Part shown: positions 26,476 through 35,573 of the stretch, one piece after another
How the letters are laid out: every line of letters starts with the position of its first letter
How positions within the stretch are numbered: position 1 is the stretch's first letter
Assembly (NCBI GenBank): GCA_018262795.1
Contig: JADFDM010000001.1
Location: forward strand, 124,001-188,000
Reading direction: 5' to 3'
Length of the DNA: 64,000 nucleotides
Origin: Sphingobacteriales bacterium
Lineage (GTDB): Bacteria > Bacteroidota > Bacteroidia > Chitinophagales > LD1
The notes under the pieces: generated by a model
What the model was told of the DNA's origin: nothing
The model's database searches: none
The model's input: only the letters and a program-made list of their open reading frames with translations
Made by a program: the position numbers and the translations under genes

Positions 26476-28128
26476 ATGAAGACACCGAAGATTTTTTTTG
26501 CGCTTTTTATTTTATCGCTACCGATAGCACTGTGCGCCCAACACAATTACTACTGGGTTAAATTTAAAGACAAAGCCAACAGCAGCTTTTCTATCAACCA
26601 ACCTTCTCAATTTCTTTCAACGGCTTCTATTGAAAGAAGGCAGAAACAAAATATTGCGGTAAACGAAACGGACTTACCTATTTCGCAAAATTATATTGAC
26701 AGTATCTCTCCTTACGTTGTTGAACTAAGGCATCGGCTCAAGTGGTTTAATATGGTGGTGGTGCAGTTGCCCGATTCTACTTTTGCCGATTCTATCCGTC
26801 AGTTTTTATTTGTGGATACACTCAATCGAATTGAAGTTTCACCAGCACGCGCTGTGAGCAACGAACAAAAATTTGAAGCTGTAACACCGGTAGATCAACA
26901 TTATATCTATCCCAACCGATACGGCATTGCCTATCATCAAACCAATATGATGAACGTGGATTTGCTGCACCAAGCCGGAGCACGTGGGCATGGAATTATT
27001 GTTAGTGTAATGGACAATGGCTTTCTGAATGTAAATACCATCAAAGGATTCGACTCTGTTCGCCAACGCATTTTATATACATGGGACTTTGTGCACAATC
27101 AGGAAAATGTGTATGCAGACGGTGGTCATGGCACCAGCGCTTTTAGTTGTATGGCAGCCAATATTCCGGGGCGAATGTTAGGCACCGCACCGGATGCTTC
27201 CTACTATCTTTTACAAACAGAAGATAATGGTGCGGAGTGGGTGATGGAAGAATATAACTGGGCGGCAGCCGCAGAATGGGCCGACAGTGCAGGGGCGCAA
27301 ATCTTCTCCACTTCACTGGGCTATACTGATTTTGATGGAGGTATAGGAAGCCATACGTACAATGATTTGGATGGGCATACTACTATTATTGCTCGTGCCG
27401 GCAACATGGCTTTTGGCAAAGGCATTTTGGTATTGAATAGTGCGGGCAACGAAGGTGCTGCCGCTTGGCATTATGTAAGTACCCCGGCTGATGGAGATAG
27501 CATATTGGCCATTGGAGCGGTGGACTCTGCCGGAGTGATTGCTGCTTTTAGCGGTCGGGGTCCCACTGTGGATGGACGGATAAAGCCTGATATTTGTGCA
27601 CAAGGAGTGATGAGCGGAGTGCTGAATACCATTGGCGAAACAGGTTACAGCAGCGGCACTTCCTTTAGTTGCCCCATAATGGCCGGTAGTGCGGCTGCTT
27701 TGTGGAGTGCTTTCCCTGATAAATCGGCTCGTGATATTTCTACCGCTATTCGAATAAGCTGTCCTACTTTTTGGTATCCTGATAATAACTACGGATCGGG
27801 GATTCCTAATTTTTACACCGCGTATTGGCTGCTGAAAACCGATTACAACGAACGAATTTTGCAAGTGACGGATGATGTGGTGCTATATCCCAACCCTTTC
27901 AGCAGTGATTTGAACATCGCCTTATTCGGAGGAGACAAAGACAAAAAGCATTTGATTCAACTGTTTGATATGTCGGGAAAAGAGTTGTTGCGCAAAGAAG
28001 TGTTTTTGCGTGACCACACCTTTGAAGTGCTCAACTATACCGAAACAAAAAATTTGGCTGCCGGAAAATATATTCTGCGCTTAGATGGCAACAAAGCCTA
28101 TAACCACGTAGTGATAAAGGCGAAGTAA
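26476..28128 (+). CDS. S8-family (subtilisin-like) serine protease with T9SS sorting domain
   Basis: A 550-residue secreted protease. The signal peptide ends ALCAQ (~residue 22). The catalytic triad is visible as Asp180 (SVMDNGF), His218 (GGHGTSAF) and Ser396 (GTSFSCPIMAGS), with the oxyanion Asn in LNSAGNEG. A region of ~130 residues before the catalytic domain resembles an inhibitor-I9-type prodomain. The C-terminal ~80 residues from LYPNPFSSDLNI to the end are a type A sorting domain. It is expected to be exported through T9SS and act outside the cell. Confidence 0.92.
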   Translation: MKTPKIFFALFILSLPIALCAQHNYYWVKFKDKANSSFSINQPSQFLSTASIERRQKQNIAVNETDLPISQNYIDSISPYVVELRHRLKWFNMVVVQLPDSTFADSIRQFLFVDTLNRIEVSPARAVSNEQKFEAVTPVDQHYIYPNRYGIAYHQTNMMNVDLLHQAGARGHGIIVSVMDNGFLNVNTIKGFDSVRQRILYTWDFVHNQENVYADGGHGTSAFSCMAANIPGRMLGTAPDASYYLLQTEDNGAEWVMEEYNWAAAAEWADSAGAQIFSTSLGYTDFDGGIGSHTYNDLDGHTTIIARAGNMAFGKGILVLNSAGNEGAAAWHYVSTPADGDSILAIGAVDSAGVIAAFSGRGPTVDGRIKPDICAQGVMSGVLNTIGETGYSSGTSFSCPIMAGSAAALWSAFPDKSARDISTAIRISCPTFWYPDNNYGSGIPNFYTAYWLLKTDYNERILQVTDDVVLYPNPFSSDLNIALFGGDKDKKHLIQLFDMSGKELLRKEVFLRDHTFEVLNYTETKNLAAGKYILRLDGNKAYNHVVIKAK

Positions 28129-28286
28129 ACGCTACCTCACTATCCTCCTCTGAGTTACCGGTTTATCAATTTGCTAGTTCCTAATTCTTTTCTCCGATTC
28201 ATAACTGTGAGTGACAGAAGAACTCAGCGATAATTAGCCCAAAACTCGGATGACAAAAAAAATGCGCAGTTGCTTGAAAACTGCTG

Positions 28287-29018
28287 CTATTTTATACAAA
28301 CCGCAGTCACATACTCATAGGTAATTCCCTGCTGGCAAGGCTCTAATTCGTAATAATCTTTGCGTCTGAAAATATGGCAAAGCAACTTGTTGGCTTGGTG
28401 CAATCTCACTCCTAAATGAAAGGGAAGAAATTTCCCGACAAAAGATAAGGCTGTAGTTTTAAATCCTCCGTTTTTATTTTGCCCGTGCATCTCTACGTGG
28501 CTGAAATACTTCAACAGCAATGCGGTAAATTCTTCTACCGTATATTCTCTAATGTGAAAAATATTTGCCGGTTTATCGTTCAACCTCTTCCCCGGATTTG
28601 TGACCGTTCTATTGGGGGTAGAGCATAAAAAAGTTCCCCCCTGCTTCAACACTCGAGATACTTCTTTTAGAAAATCTTCATCCGCATCAATGTGCTCTAT
28701 CGTTTCTAACGATACATACACCTCTGCAAAACCATCGGCTACTGGTAGCTGCGTGCCACTCGCCAATTTAAAATCAGCAGCAGGGTTCTTACACTTCTCA
28801 TTCGCCTCTTTCAACGCTTCTTCCGAAACATCAAAACCGTGCGTAGCTTTACTTCCAACAGAAAAAATAGCAGTGCCTTCTCCGTTGCCGCAAGCGCAAT
28901 CAATCACTACTTTGTTAGCTGTAAACTGCTTCGCAAAAACGAACCGTAAATGATGTTCCGTAGCTACCCAATTGGGCATAAAAAAATTAGCTGACAATCT
29001 TTCCTTTTCTACATCCAT
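28287..29018 (-). CDS. Class I SAM-dependent methyltransferase
   Basis: A 243-residue methyltransferase. Motif I is VIDCACGNGEGTAIF (residues ~35-49), the following acidic motif is HGFDVSEEAL, and the motif around VYVSLETIEHIDADEDF fits the Methyltransf_11/23 group. A late block, GGTFLCSTPNR, is typical of this fold. The substrate is not indicated by neighbours (a subtilase on one side, a WG-repeat protein on the other). Confidence 0.87.
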   Translation of the reverse strand: MDVEKERLSANFFMPNWVATEHHLRFVFAKQFTANKVVIDCACGNGEGTAIFSVGSKATHGFDVSEEALKEANEKCKNPAADFKLASGTQLPVADGFAEVYVSLETIEHIDADEDFLKEVSRVLKQGGTFLCSTPNRTVTNPGKRLNDKPANIFHIREYTVEEFTALLLKYFSHVEMHGQNKNGGFKTTALSFVGKFLPFHLGVRLHQANKLLCHIFRRKDYYELEPCQQGITYEYVTAVCIK

Positions 29019-29094
29019 AACTTGATTTGTATGGCTAAATAAAGATTTTGGAAATGTAGCGCGAAATAAAAAAGCGTGAAGGAAAGTGGATGAC

Positions 29095-29643
29095 TCAATA
29101 AGGTGCGTTGTGCGAATCCTTCTCTTCCTTCATACGATGCCCTTTCTTGTCAATATAATACCAGATAAAGCGCGGCTCGTATATCCCTGCTTTATTCTGT
29201 TCTCGGCTTTGATCGCCCACTTTGGCAATTCCACCTTTAAAGGGAAATGCACAATCGAATTTTGGAACAATAATCACTTGGCCTTCCATATTAGCGTAGC
29301 CTGTTTTTCCGTTTTCAATAATCCGAAACAGTCCTTCAGAAGTAGAATCGGGGCCGTTGTTGTAAGGAAACACCCGAAACAAAAAGTTTCCCTTTTTATC
29401 AATAGCGATATAACCCATGCCGGGTTTCAGCACGATGGCAATTGTTCGGAAGGTATCCGTAAAGCACCTTGTGTATTTAAAATAAGGGATTACGGTATCT
29501 CCCTTGTTATTGATATATCCGAAGGCATTGTAATGGAGGTCTTTTATCAAGAAATAAGAATCACTTGCTCTATCTGTTTGAGAATACAAGGAAGGAGAAC
29601 TCATAAGAACGACAGAAAACAAAAAAACAAATCGCGGTAGCAA
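29095..29643 (-). CDS. Secreted WG-repeat protein
   Basis: A 182-residue protein with a signal peptide (cleavage after SLYSQ, ~residue 22) and WG/KWG-type beta repeats: GYINNKGDTVIPYF, GYIAIDKKGNFLF and TGYANMEGQVIIVPKF. WG-repeat proteins are common in Bacteroidota and have no agreed function. A second, larger WG protein lies at 35570. No adjacent gene clarifies its job. Confidence 0.78.
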   Translation of the reverse strand: MLPRFVFLFSVVLMSSPSLYSQTDRASDSYFLIKDLHYNAFGYINNKGDTVIPYFKYTRCFTDTFRTIAIVLKPGMGYIAIDKKGNFLFRVFPYNNGPDSTSEGLFRIIENGKTGYANMEGQVIIVPKFDCAFPFKGGIAKVGDQSREQNKAGIYEPRFIWYYIDKKGHRMKEEKDSHNAPY

Positions 29644-29701
29644 TGATTTTATTTAGAGGATGAAATTAAAGAATGAACTTTCTTTCACCGACAAACGGGC
29701 A

Positions 29702-29732
29702 CAAAAAAATAAACCCGCTATTGCTAACGGGT
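29702..29732 (-). terminator. Terminator of the alpha-oxoamine synthase gene
   Basis: On the minus strand: stem ACCCGTTA / TAGCGGGT (one G-T wobble) with a 4-base loop, followed by a T-rich tail (TTATTTTTTT). Confidence 0.75.
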
Positions 29733-29756
29733 CTATCTGGAACAATTGATTTTTGC

Positions 29757-31067
29757 TTACGCAATTTTTCTAATTTCCTCTTTTTTATCGTCTTCGCTGT
29801 TGTTATCTTTCTTCCTGAGGGGAGTGGCTTTAAAGTCTTCATACAACTCGTCCAAAGAGTAGTTTTCTTCCTCCATAATTTTAGGAAGATAGTGAGCGAT
29901 ACTTTCTAAAAGCTTGGTAATATCCTGCAGGCTGTGATTGCGAGTAAGCACTACGCGCAAGCCTGTGTTTTTGATAGAAACTGCCGGGAACATAGCCAGG
30001 TTACAGAACATGCCTTCGTTGTAAAGAGCGTGCATAATTTTTGCCCCTACTTCTTGTTTACCAATAGCAATGTAAAAGATAGGAGTAAGCTCACCGGAAA
30101 CTAAAGGTAGTTCTAGCTGACGGCACTTTTCTACAAACAACACCATCCGTTCAAACAAATCACTTTGCATAGTTTCTATTTCGTCACTCAAGTGTATTTC
30201 TGCCGAAGCTTTTACAGCTCCTAAAACAGCCGGCTGCAAGGGGCCGGAGAAAATAAAGGAGCTACCACAGTTTTTAATCAGTGTTTTTTGGTCTTCATCA
30301 TAAAAGGTAAGAGCACCACCGCAGTTTCCAAATCCTTTGGCCAAGGAAGTAATCACCATCATGCGAGGGTGATACGGCATGCTTTGCAGCGCTAAGCCGC
30401 GACCGTGCTTTCCGGCCCAACTCATTCCGTGGGCATCATCCACATAAAAGTGAAACTGTTCGTATTTCTCCAGTAACTGCCATATATCTCCGAACGGAGC
30501 AGCATCGCCATACATAGAATAAACACCATCGGCAAAATACCAGATGCGCTCATAGTCGTGTCGTAAAATCTGAATCCGTGTTTCTAATCGGTTCATATCA
30601 TTATGCGGAACGTTCTCCACATACACGCCATCTCCTTTTGCCATTTGCAGTGCGTTGCGAACGCTGTTGTGAACTTGTTGATCGGCAATCACCGCATCGC
30701 GCTCTCCCAAAATAATTGGAATCACAGATACGTGGCCTAAACTGGTGGTAGGGGCGAGTAGGGTTGGCTTGCCCATTATTTCGCCCAGCATCTCTTCTAT
30801 TTCACCATACATCCCCATTTCTAGAAACATACGAGAGCATGAAAATTGTGCCCCATACTTATTGACTGCTTCGATAGCGGCCTTTTTTAAGCGCTCATCG
30901 GTTTCGAGTCCGAGGTAACTGCAAGAACCGTAATAGACAAATTCTCTGCCTTTCACGGTCACATGCTTTCCATCAAAATTTTGGTCCTCTGTTCTCTGCT
31001 GGATAAGGTCGAGGGAGCGTACCTTAAACGCCAATTTGTTGATGATGTCGCTAAATTCTTTTCTCAT
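29757..31067 (-). CDS. PLP-dependent alpha-oxoamine synthase family (serine palmitoyltransferase/KBL/BioF-like)
   Basis: A 436-residue fold-type I PLP enzyme. The Schiff-base lysine is Lys244 in SLAKGFGNCGG, the PLP-ring region DDAH spans 210-213, and the early glycine-rich block YYGSCSYLGL matches the family (KBL, BioF, ALAS, serine palmitoyltransferase). These condense an amino acid with an acyl-CoA. The protein ends in an unusual charged tail (about 32 residues, from LYEDFKATPL) beyond the normal domain. It could make 3-ketosphinganine-type or 8-amino-7-oxononanoate-type products; no biotin or sphingolipid genes are near. Confidence 0.82.
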   Translation of the reverse strand: MRKEFSDIINKLAFKVRSLDLIQQRTEDQNFDGKHVTVKGREFVYYGSCSYLGLETDERLKKAAIEAVNKYGAQFSCSRMFLEMGMYGEIEEMLGEIMGKPTLLAPTTSLGHVSVIPIILGERDAVIADQQVHNSVRNALQMAKGDGVYVENVPHNDMNRLETRIQILRHDYERIWYFADGVYSMYGDAAPFGDIWQLLEKYEQFHFYVDDAHGMSWAGKHGRGLALQSMPYHPRMMVITSLAKGFGNCGGALTFYDEDQKTLIKNCGSSFIFSGPLQPAVLGAVKASAEIHLSDEIETMQSDLFERMVLFVEKCRQLELPLVSGELTPIFYIAIGKQEVGAKIMHALYNEGMFCNLAMFPAVSIKNTGLRVVLTRNHSLQDITKLLESIAHYLPKIMEEENYSLDELYEDFKATPLRKKDNNSEDDKKEEIRKIA

Positions 31068-31388
31068 AATACCTGTGTATTTTTATGCAAAATAGGGGGG
31101 CGTTTATCCCTGTGAAAGGAAACAACAAAGATAAAATCAACAGGTAGTAGTGGTGGTGTATAATATTTTGGCTACTTGCATTAATACTGTGAGAGACGCT
31201 GTAAAAATGGAATCGGCTGTATCAATTTTAATGACAGCGATTTGTAGGGATAGCGCAGATAGTAACATTGCTATGTATAAAAGTTGTAACGACCTGATTC
31301 GTATTCTGGATATATTTGAAAAAAATCATCACGTCTGATAAAAGCTATAATTGATAAAATCAAGGGGGGGAGTTACTGGAAAGAGAGG
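31068..31388. other. Divergent intergenic region
   Basis: A GTG-started frame at 31150-31338 would give a 62-residue peptide ending DLIRILDIFEKNHHV. Its predicted helices and four-Cys pattern are suggestive, but no family is recognisable, so I do not call it a gene. A TATATTTG box at 31311-31318 is an exact -7 match upstream of the histidine kinase. A run of seven G lies at 31364-31370. Confidence 0.35.
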
Positions 31389-33863
31389 GTGATTGGCATC
31401 CTCGGTTTGGGCATGTACTTTTTCGGGAACCTCATTGAAATTTTATCATCCCCTACTCATACCACTACCGACCCTCCGGCCATTTGGATTACCGGGGCTA
31501 TATTGAGCGGTATCCTCACCTTTGTTTCTATTAGTAAATACAAACATTACACGCCTACGCTGTTCAAATTCGTTATCTACTTCGTCAACTTTAATATTGT
31601 TTTTGCCTATTCGGACAGTGTAAAGAAAACGATGGACGACCAGTCCTTTTACTTGTTTTTGAGCTACGCTATTTTTATTGTGAGCAGCCAGATGCTCGAA
31701 TCGCGGAAAGAGTTAGTTTTTATGAGTTTTTACGAGATGTTGTTGTTTGCAGGAGCCGTGTTTCTCTCCTACAATTATCATCCCATTATACTCAATCCGC
31801 TTCACATCCTCATGTTTGCTTTTGTATTGGCGGGGAATTATGCTATTGGGGTGGCACGTTTACGATTAACCCAAATTTCAGGGAATTCAAGTATTCAGTT
31901 CAAGTCCATCAGTGAGAATGCTCGTGACACGCAGGTGATGTTAGATGCCGACTTTCGGTTTGTGTATTTAAACCCGGCAGTAAAATCGCTCACCGGGTAT
32001 GAGGCTACAGAGCTACTGAAAAAGGAATTTTTTGAGCTAATGGTACCAGCGGATGTGGCTGGTGTGAGGACTGCGCTGGACGAAATAAAACTACACCCGG
32101 AAGAGCGAGTTAGTTGTGAGTACCGCATGAACCGCAATGACGGGACTCATGTGTGGGTCGAAAGTATTTTTAGTGCCTTTGAAACCGCTTCGGGGAAAAA
32201 AGGCGATTTGATTTTTGCGGAGACCCGTGACATTGAATCTCGGAAAAAACTGCAAGATGAAATTCAACATCAGTTGAAGGTAGAGGAAATGCTGATTAAG
32301 CATTCTACTCAGTTTATAAATGTAGATCGCACGGAAATACAGCAGGGCATAGACTATACTTTAGGAGAGTTTGGTGCTATGCTGGAAGCAGATGCGGCTT
32401 TAGTTTACCGGATGCAAGGGAAACTGCATGACGAATTCCAATCTACAAACCATTGGTTTAAGCAAGAAGAAATTGCCATCATTCAACACTTCAATCTGAT
32501 TGTCAGAATCAATCAACAACTGATTTACTTTTTACGTGATTGGAAGGGAGATAAGTCTTCCTGGGGCAATTATATCTCAGGGGATCGGTTGCATCAAATT
32601 GAAGCCTTAGCAACGGATGATTTGCCCGACAAAAAATTTTACCTCATCCCAATGCAAAGTGGGAATGTGGTGAATGGCTTTATCGTATTTGTGTTTGATC
32701 AAAGCGTTCATCATGAGCGTTCGAGTTTCTTTGGTCTGATAGGAAGTATGGTCGCAAACGCTTTCACCCGCTTGCGCACCGAAACACGATTGCACGAAGC
32801 GCAGTTGACCAATGAATATATTCTAAAAGCGCTTCCCGACTGGCTTTATATTGTTGACTCTAAAGGAGAGTTTACCGGAATGAATGACTATTCTACGTTA
32901 GAGTCGTACATTCCGGATACCAATCTGATAGGGAAAAAGTTTACCGATGTTTTGCCCACCGACATTGCCTTGAACTTTGAACAAGCATTAAATGAGGTAG
33001 CCGACTCTGATCAAATTACTGCCTTTGAGTACCATGATACTTCTATATACATAGGGCGCTATTTTAAAGCCATTCTTGCCCCATTTAAGGAAGGAGAATA
33101 TCTCATTATCATTCGTGATATTACTGACTTGAAAGAAGCGCAGTTAGAATTAGTCAGCAAGGCGGAGAAATTAGAGCAATCGAATAAGGAGTTGGAGGAG
33201 TTTGCTTATGTGGTGAGCCATGATATGAAACAACCTATTCGCACTATCATCTCTTATCTATCGCTGCTAAAGCGGAAGTACGAAGATAAATTAGATGATA
33301 CGGCCAACGAGTTTATTAATTTCTCTATCGGAGGAGCCAATAAAATGAGCGACCTCATTCGCGATATACTTCAATATAGCAGAGTCGAACAGCAAGTTGA
33401 ATTAGTGAGTGATGTGTTTCTTGGCGATTTGGTGCGGAAAGTTCTCGGCAACCTAAATGATACTATCCAGAAGAATAATGCAGAAGTGTTGGTAGATAAA
33501 CTTCCGTCAGTTACCGGCAATGAAACCATGCTGCATGAGTTGTTTCAAAACTTGGTTGAAAATGGAATTAAATACAACCGAAGCGAGCACAAGAAAGTCA
33601 CCATAACGGTGAAAGACAGTGGTGATTTTTGGGAGTTTGAAATTGCGGATAACGGAATCGGGTTTGACGAGCAATATTCGCAACAGATATTTAAAATATT
33701 TAAGCGGCTCCATAACGATGAGGAGTTTCAGGGAACTGGGATCGGTCTGAGCATTTGCCATAAGGTGGTGATTAAGCACGGAGGTAAAATATGGGCGCAA
33801 TCGGTGAAAGGGCAAGGCAGTAAATTCTATTTTACGTTGCCCAAAAACTACAGTGACCAGTAG
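31389..33863 (+). CDS. Membrane PAS-GAF-PAS sensor histidine kinase
   Basis: An 824-residue kinase. The N-terminal ~165 residues hold about six hydrophobic segments (membrane anchor/sensor). Then comes a PAS/PAC domain (~175-290, LDADFRFVYLNPAVKSLTGY), a GAF-like region (~300-460) and a second PAS (~475-590, LPDWLYIVDSKGEF). HisKA follows with phospho-acceptor His611 in VVSHDMKQPIRTI, then HATPase with NLVENGIKYN, DNGIGFD and GTGIGLSICHK. The first supported start is GTG 31389; no ATG lies between the upstream in-frame stop and there. The frame opens about 70 bases earlier, so the true start could be CTG or ATT. No response regulator gene is adjacent. Confidence 0.88.
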   Translation: MIGILGLGMYFFGNLIEILSSPTHTTTDPPAIWITGAILSGILTFVSISKYKHYTPTLFKFVIYFVNFNIVFAYSDSVKKTMDDQSFYLFLSYAIFIVSSQMLESRKELVFMSFYEMLLFAGAVFLSYNYHPIILNPLHILMFAFVLAGNYAIGVARLRLTQISGNSSIQFKSISENARDTQVMLDADFRFVYLNPAVKSLTGYEATELLKKEFFELMVPADVAGVRTALDEIKLHPEERVSCEYRMNRNDGTHVWVESIFSAFETASGKKGDLIFAETRDIESRKKLQDEIQHQLKVEEMLIKHSTQFINVDRTEIQQGIDYTLGEFGAMLEADAALVYRMQGKLHDEFQSTNHWFKQEEIAIIQHFNLIVRINQQLIYFLRDWKGDKSSWGNYISGDRLHQIEALATDDLPDKKFYLIPMQSGNVVNGFIVFVFDQSVHHERSSFFGLIGSMVANAFTRLRTETRLHEAQLTNEYILKALPDWLYIVDSKGEFTGMNDYSTLESYIPDTNLIGKKFTDVLPTDIALNFEQALNEVADSDQITAFEYHDTSIYIGRYFKAILAPFKEGEYLIIIRDITDLKEAQLELVSKAEKLEQSNKELEEFAYVVSHDMKQPIRTIISYLSLLKRKYEDKLDDTANEFINFSIGGANKMSDLIRDILQYSRVEQQVELVSDVFLGDLVRKVLGNLNDTIQKNNAEVLVDKLPSVTGNETMLHELFQNLVENGIKYNRSEHKKVTITVKDSGDFWEFEIADNGIGFDEQYSQQIFKIFKRLHNDEEFQGTGIGLSICHKVVIKHGGKIWAQSVKGQGSKFYFTLPKNYSDQ

Positions 33864-33986
33864 TAGCCATCCCGGTGCATTCGCAAAATTTATTTGCCAC
33901 ATTTACTAGGAGAGGCAACTCTTTTCATTCCCAATGCTTTGTTATACTTGAGTTCCCTTTGAAATGAATTATTTAAACATCGCCAC

Positions 33987-35573
33987 ATGAAAGTAACTGC
34001 GCAGCGAATCATTGAATCTATTCCTTTTCGTTTTCGACCGGAGAAGGCAAAGGCCCTGAATACCGTTTTTCATTTTGATATAAGCGGGGAAGAAAATTTA
34101 CAATACACGGTAACTATACAAAAGGAGCAATGCACGCTTCAAAGCAGTTTTATGGGCAATCCTGATTGCCTTCTAAAAACTACCGCTGCGATGTATATTG
34201 ATCTGGAAACCGGAAAGGCTAACCCTCAGATGGCTGTGATGACGGGAAAAATTAAAATTAGCAACATTGCCGCCATGATGCAGTTTGCAAAGTGTTTTCG
34301 CAAGTTTGTGGCAGAAGAGAATTATTCTTCCACTCCCACAACCATCTCGGCTAATACGGCAGCAATTAAATCTCTTCCCCGACCTGCAAAACAAGGCCCT
34401 TTAGCGGGCGTAAAAATTATTGATTTTACCCGATTGCTCCCCGGCCCTTTAGCCACCATGTTTTTGGCGGATATGGGGGCAGATGTGATAAAAGTAGAAG
34501 ACCCCGACAACCCCGATTATGTGCGCGATTTTGAACCTCGAGTGAACGGTATGAGTATGTTTTATCTTTCGCTAAACCGAAATAAGCGCAGTCTGGCAGT
34601 GAACTATCTTTCTGCCGAAGGCAAACAAATAATTTATGACTTAGTAAAAACTGCCGATGTATTGGTGGAGCAATATCGCCCCGGAATTATGAAAGAGATG
34701 GGCTTGGGCTATGAACAACTTTCACCAATCAACCCTCGACTAATTTATGTTTCCGTTACCGGTTATGGGCAACAATCTTCAAAAGCCAAAGCAGCCGGGC
34801 ACGACTTGAATTACATAGCCGTAGGAGGGGCCTTGGGCATTACCGGAAATGAACAAGGCCCGGTGATTCCCGGCTTTCAGTTGGCCGACATAGCCGGTGG
34901 CGCATACATGGCCATGAACGCGGTAACTGCCGCCTTATACCAACGCGAGAAATCGGGAATGGGGGAATGGGTAGATTTATCTATGACAGATGCCGTACTT
35001 CCTTTCAGTGTGTTGCAATTTGCCGCTTACCAAGGCACGAAGCAAGTGCTCAATCCTCCCGATTTTGAATTGAGTGGTAAACTTCCCAACTACAATGTGT
35101 ATGCTTGTGCGGATGGGAAGCACATCGCACTGGGAAGTTTAGAGCCAAAATTTTGGAATTTATTTTGCGCAAAGGCAGGCCGTCAGGATTGGTCGGAACG
35201 TTTTCTGAGTCCATCTGAAAGACTCGCGGTGAAAGAGGAAGTAAAAGCATTTTTTAAAACGAAAACAAGAGAGGAGTGGACCGCGTTTTTTAAAGAAGAT
35301 GACATCTGCCTGACTGCCGTTAATCGCTTAGATGAATTAGAACGCGATACTTATTTTTTGGAAAGAAAAATGCTGATCGAAAATGAACACAGCGCTGTTG
35401 GGAAATACCTCACCATCAATCAACCTTTAAAGTTTAAACAAACGAATTTTGGCAACAATTGGTCGGCTCCTGATTTAGGAGATGATTCGGCAACCATCTT
35501 AAAAGAGTTGAACTACTCCGATGAAACTATTGGCTCCCTCCAAAACAAAGGAGTGGTAAAATTGAAGGCATGA
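33987..35573 (+). CDS. SCP2-CaiB/BaiF fusion (AMACR-like CoA enzyme)
   Basis: A 528-residue protein in two parts. Residues ~1-115 resemble an SCP2 sterol-carrier/lipid-binding domain (RFRPEKAKALNTVFHFDI ... FMGNPDCLLKTTAAMYIDL ... GKIKISN). Residues ~133-510 are a CaiB/BaiF family III CoA-transferase domain (VKIIDFTRLLPGPLATMFLADMGADVIKVE). The pair His272 (AGHDLNYIAVGG) and Asp301 (LADIAGGAY), 29 residues apart, corresponds to the catalytic pair of alpha-methylacyl-CoA racemase, so a racemase-type role is more likely than transferase. SCP2 is expected to bind the acyl chain. The stop overlaps the next start by four bases (ATGA). Confidence 0.83.
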   Translation: MKVTAQRIIESIPFRFRPEKAKALNTVFHFDISGEENLQYTVTIQKEQCTLQSSFMGNPDCLLKTTAAMYIDLETGKANPQMAVMTGKIKISNIAAMMQFAKCFRKFVAEENYSSTPTTISANTAAIKSLPRPAKQGPLAGVKIIDFTRLLPGPLATMFLADMGADVIKVEDPDNPDYVRDFEPRVNGMSMFYLSLNRNKRSLAVNYLSAEGKQIIYDLVKTADVLVEQYRPGIMKEMGLGYEQLSPINPRLIYVSVTGYGQQSSKAKAAGHDLNYIAVGGALGITGNEQGPVIPGFQLADIAGGAYMAMNAVTAALYQREKSGMGEWVDLSMTDAVLPFSVLQFAAYQGTKQVLNPPDFELSGKLPNYNVYACADGKHIALGSLEPKFWNLFCAKAGRQDWSERFLSPSERLAVKEEVKAFFKTKTREEWTAFFKEDDICLTAVNRLDELERDTYFLERKMLIENEHSAVGKYLTINQPLKFKQTNFGNNWSAPDLGDDSATILKELNYSDETIGSLQNKGVVKLKA

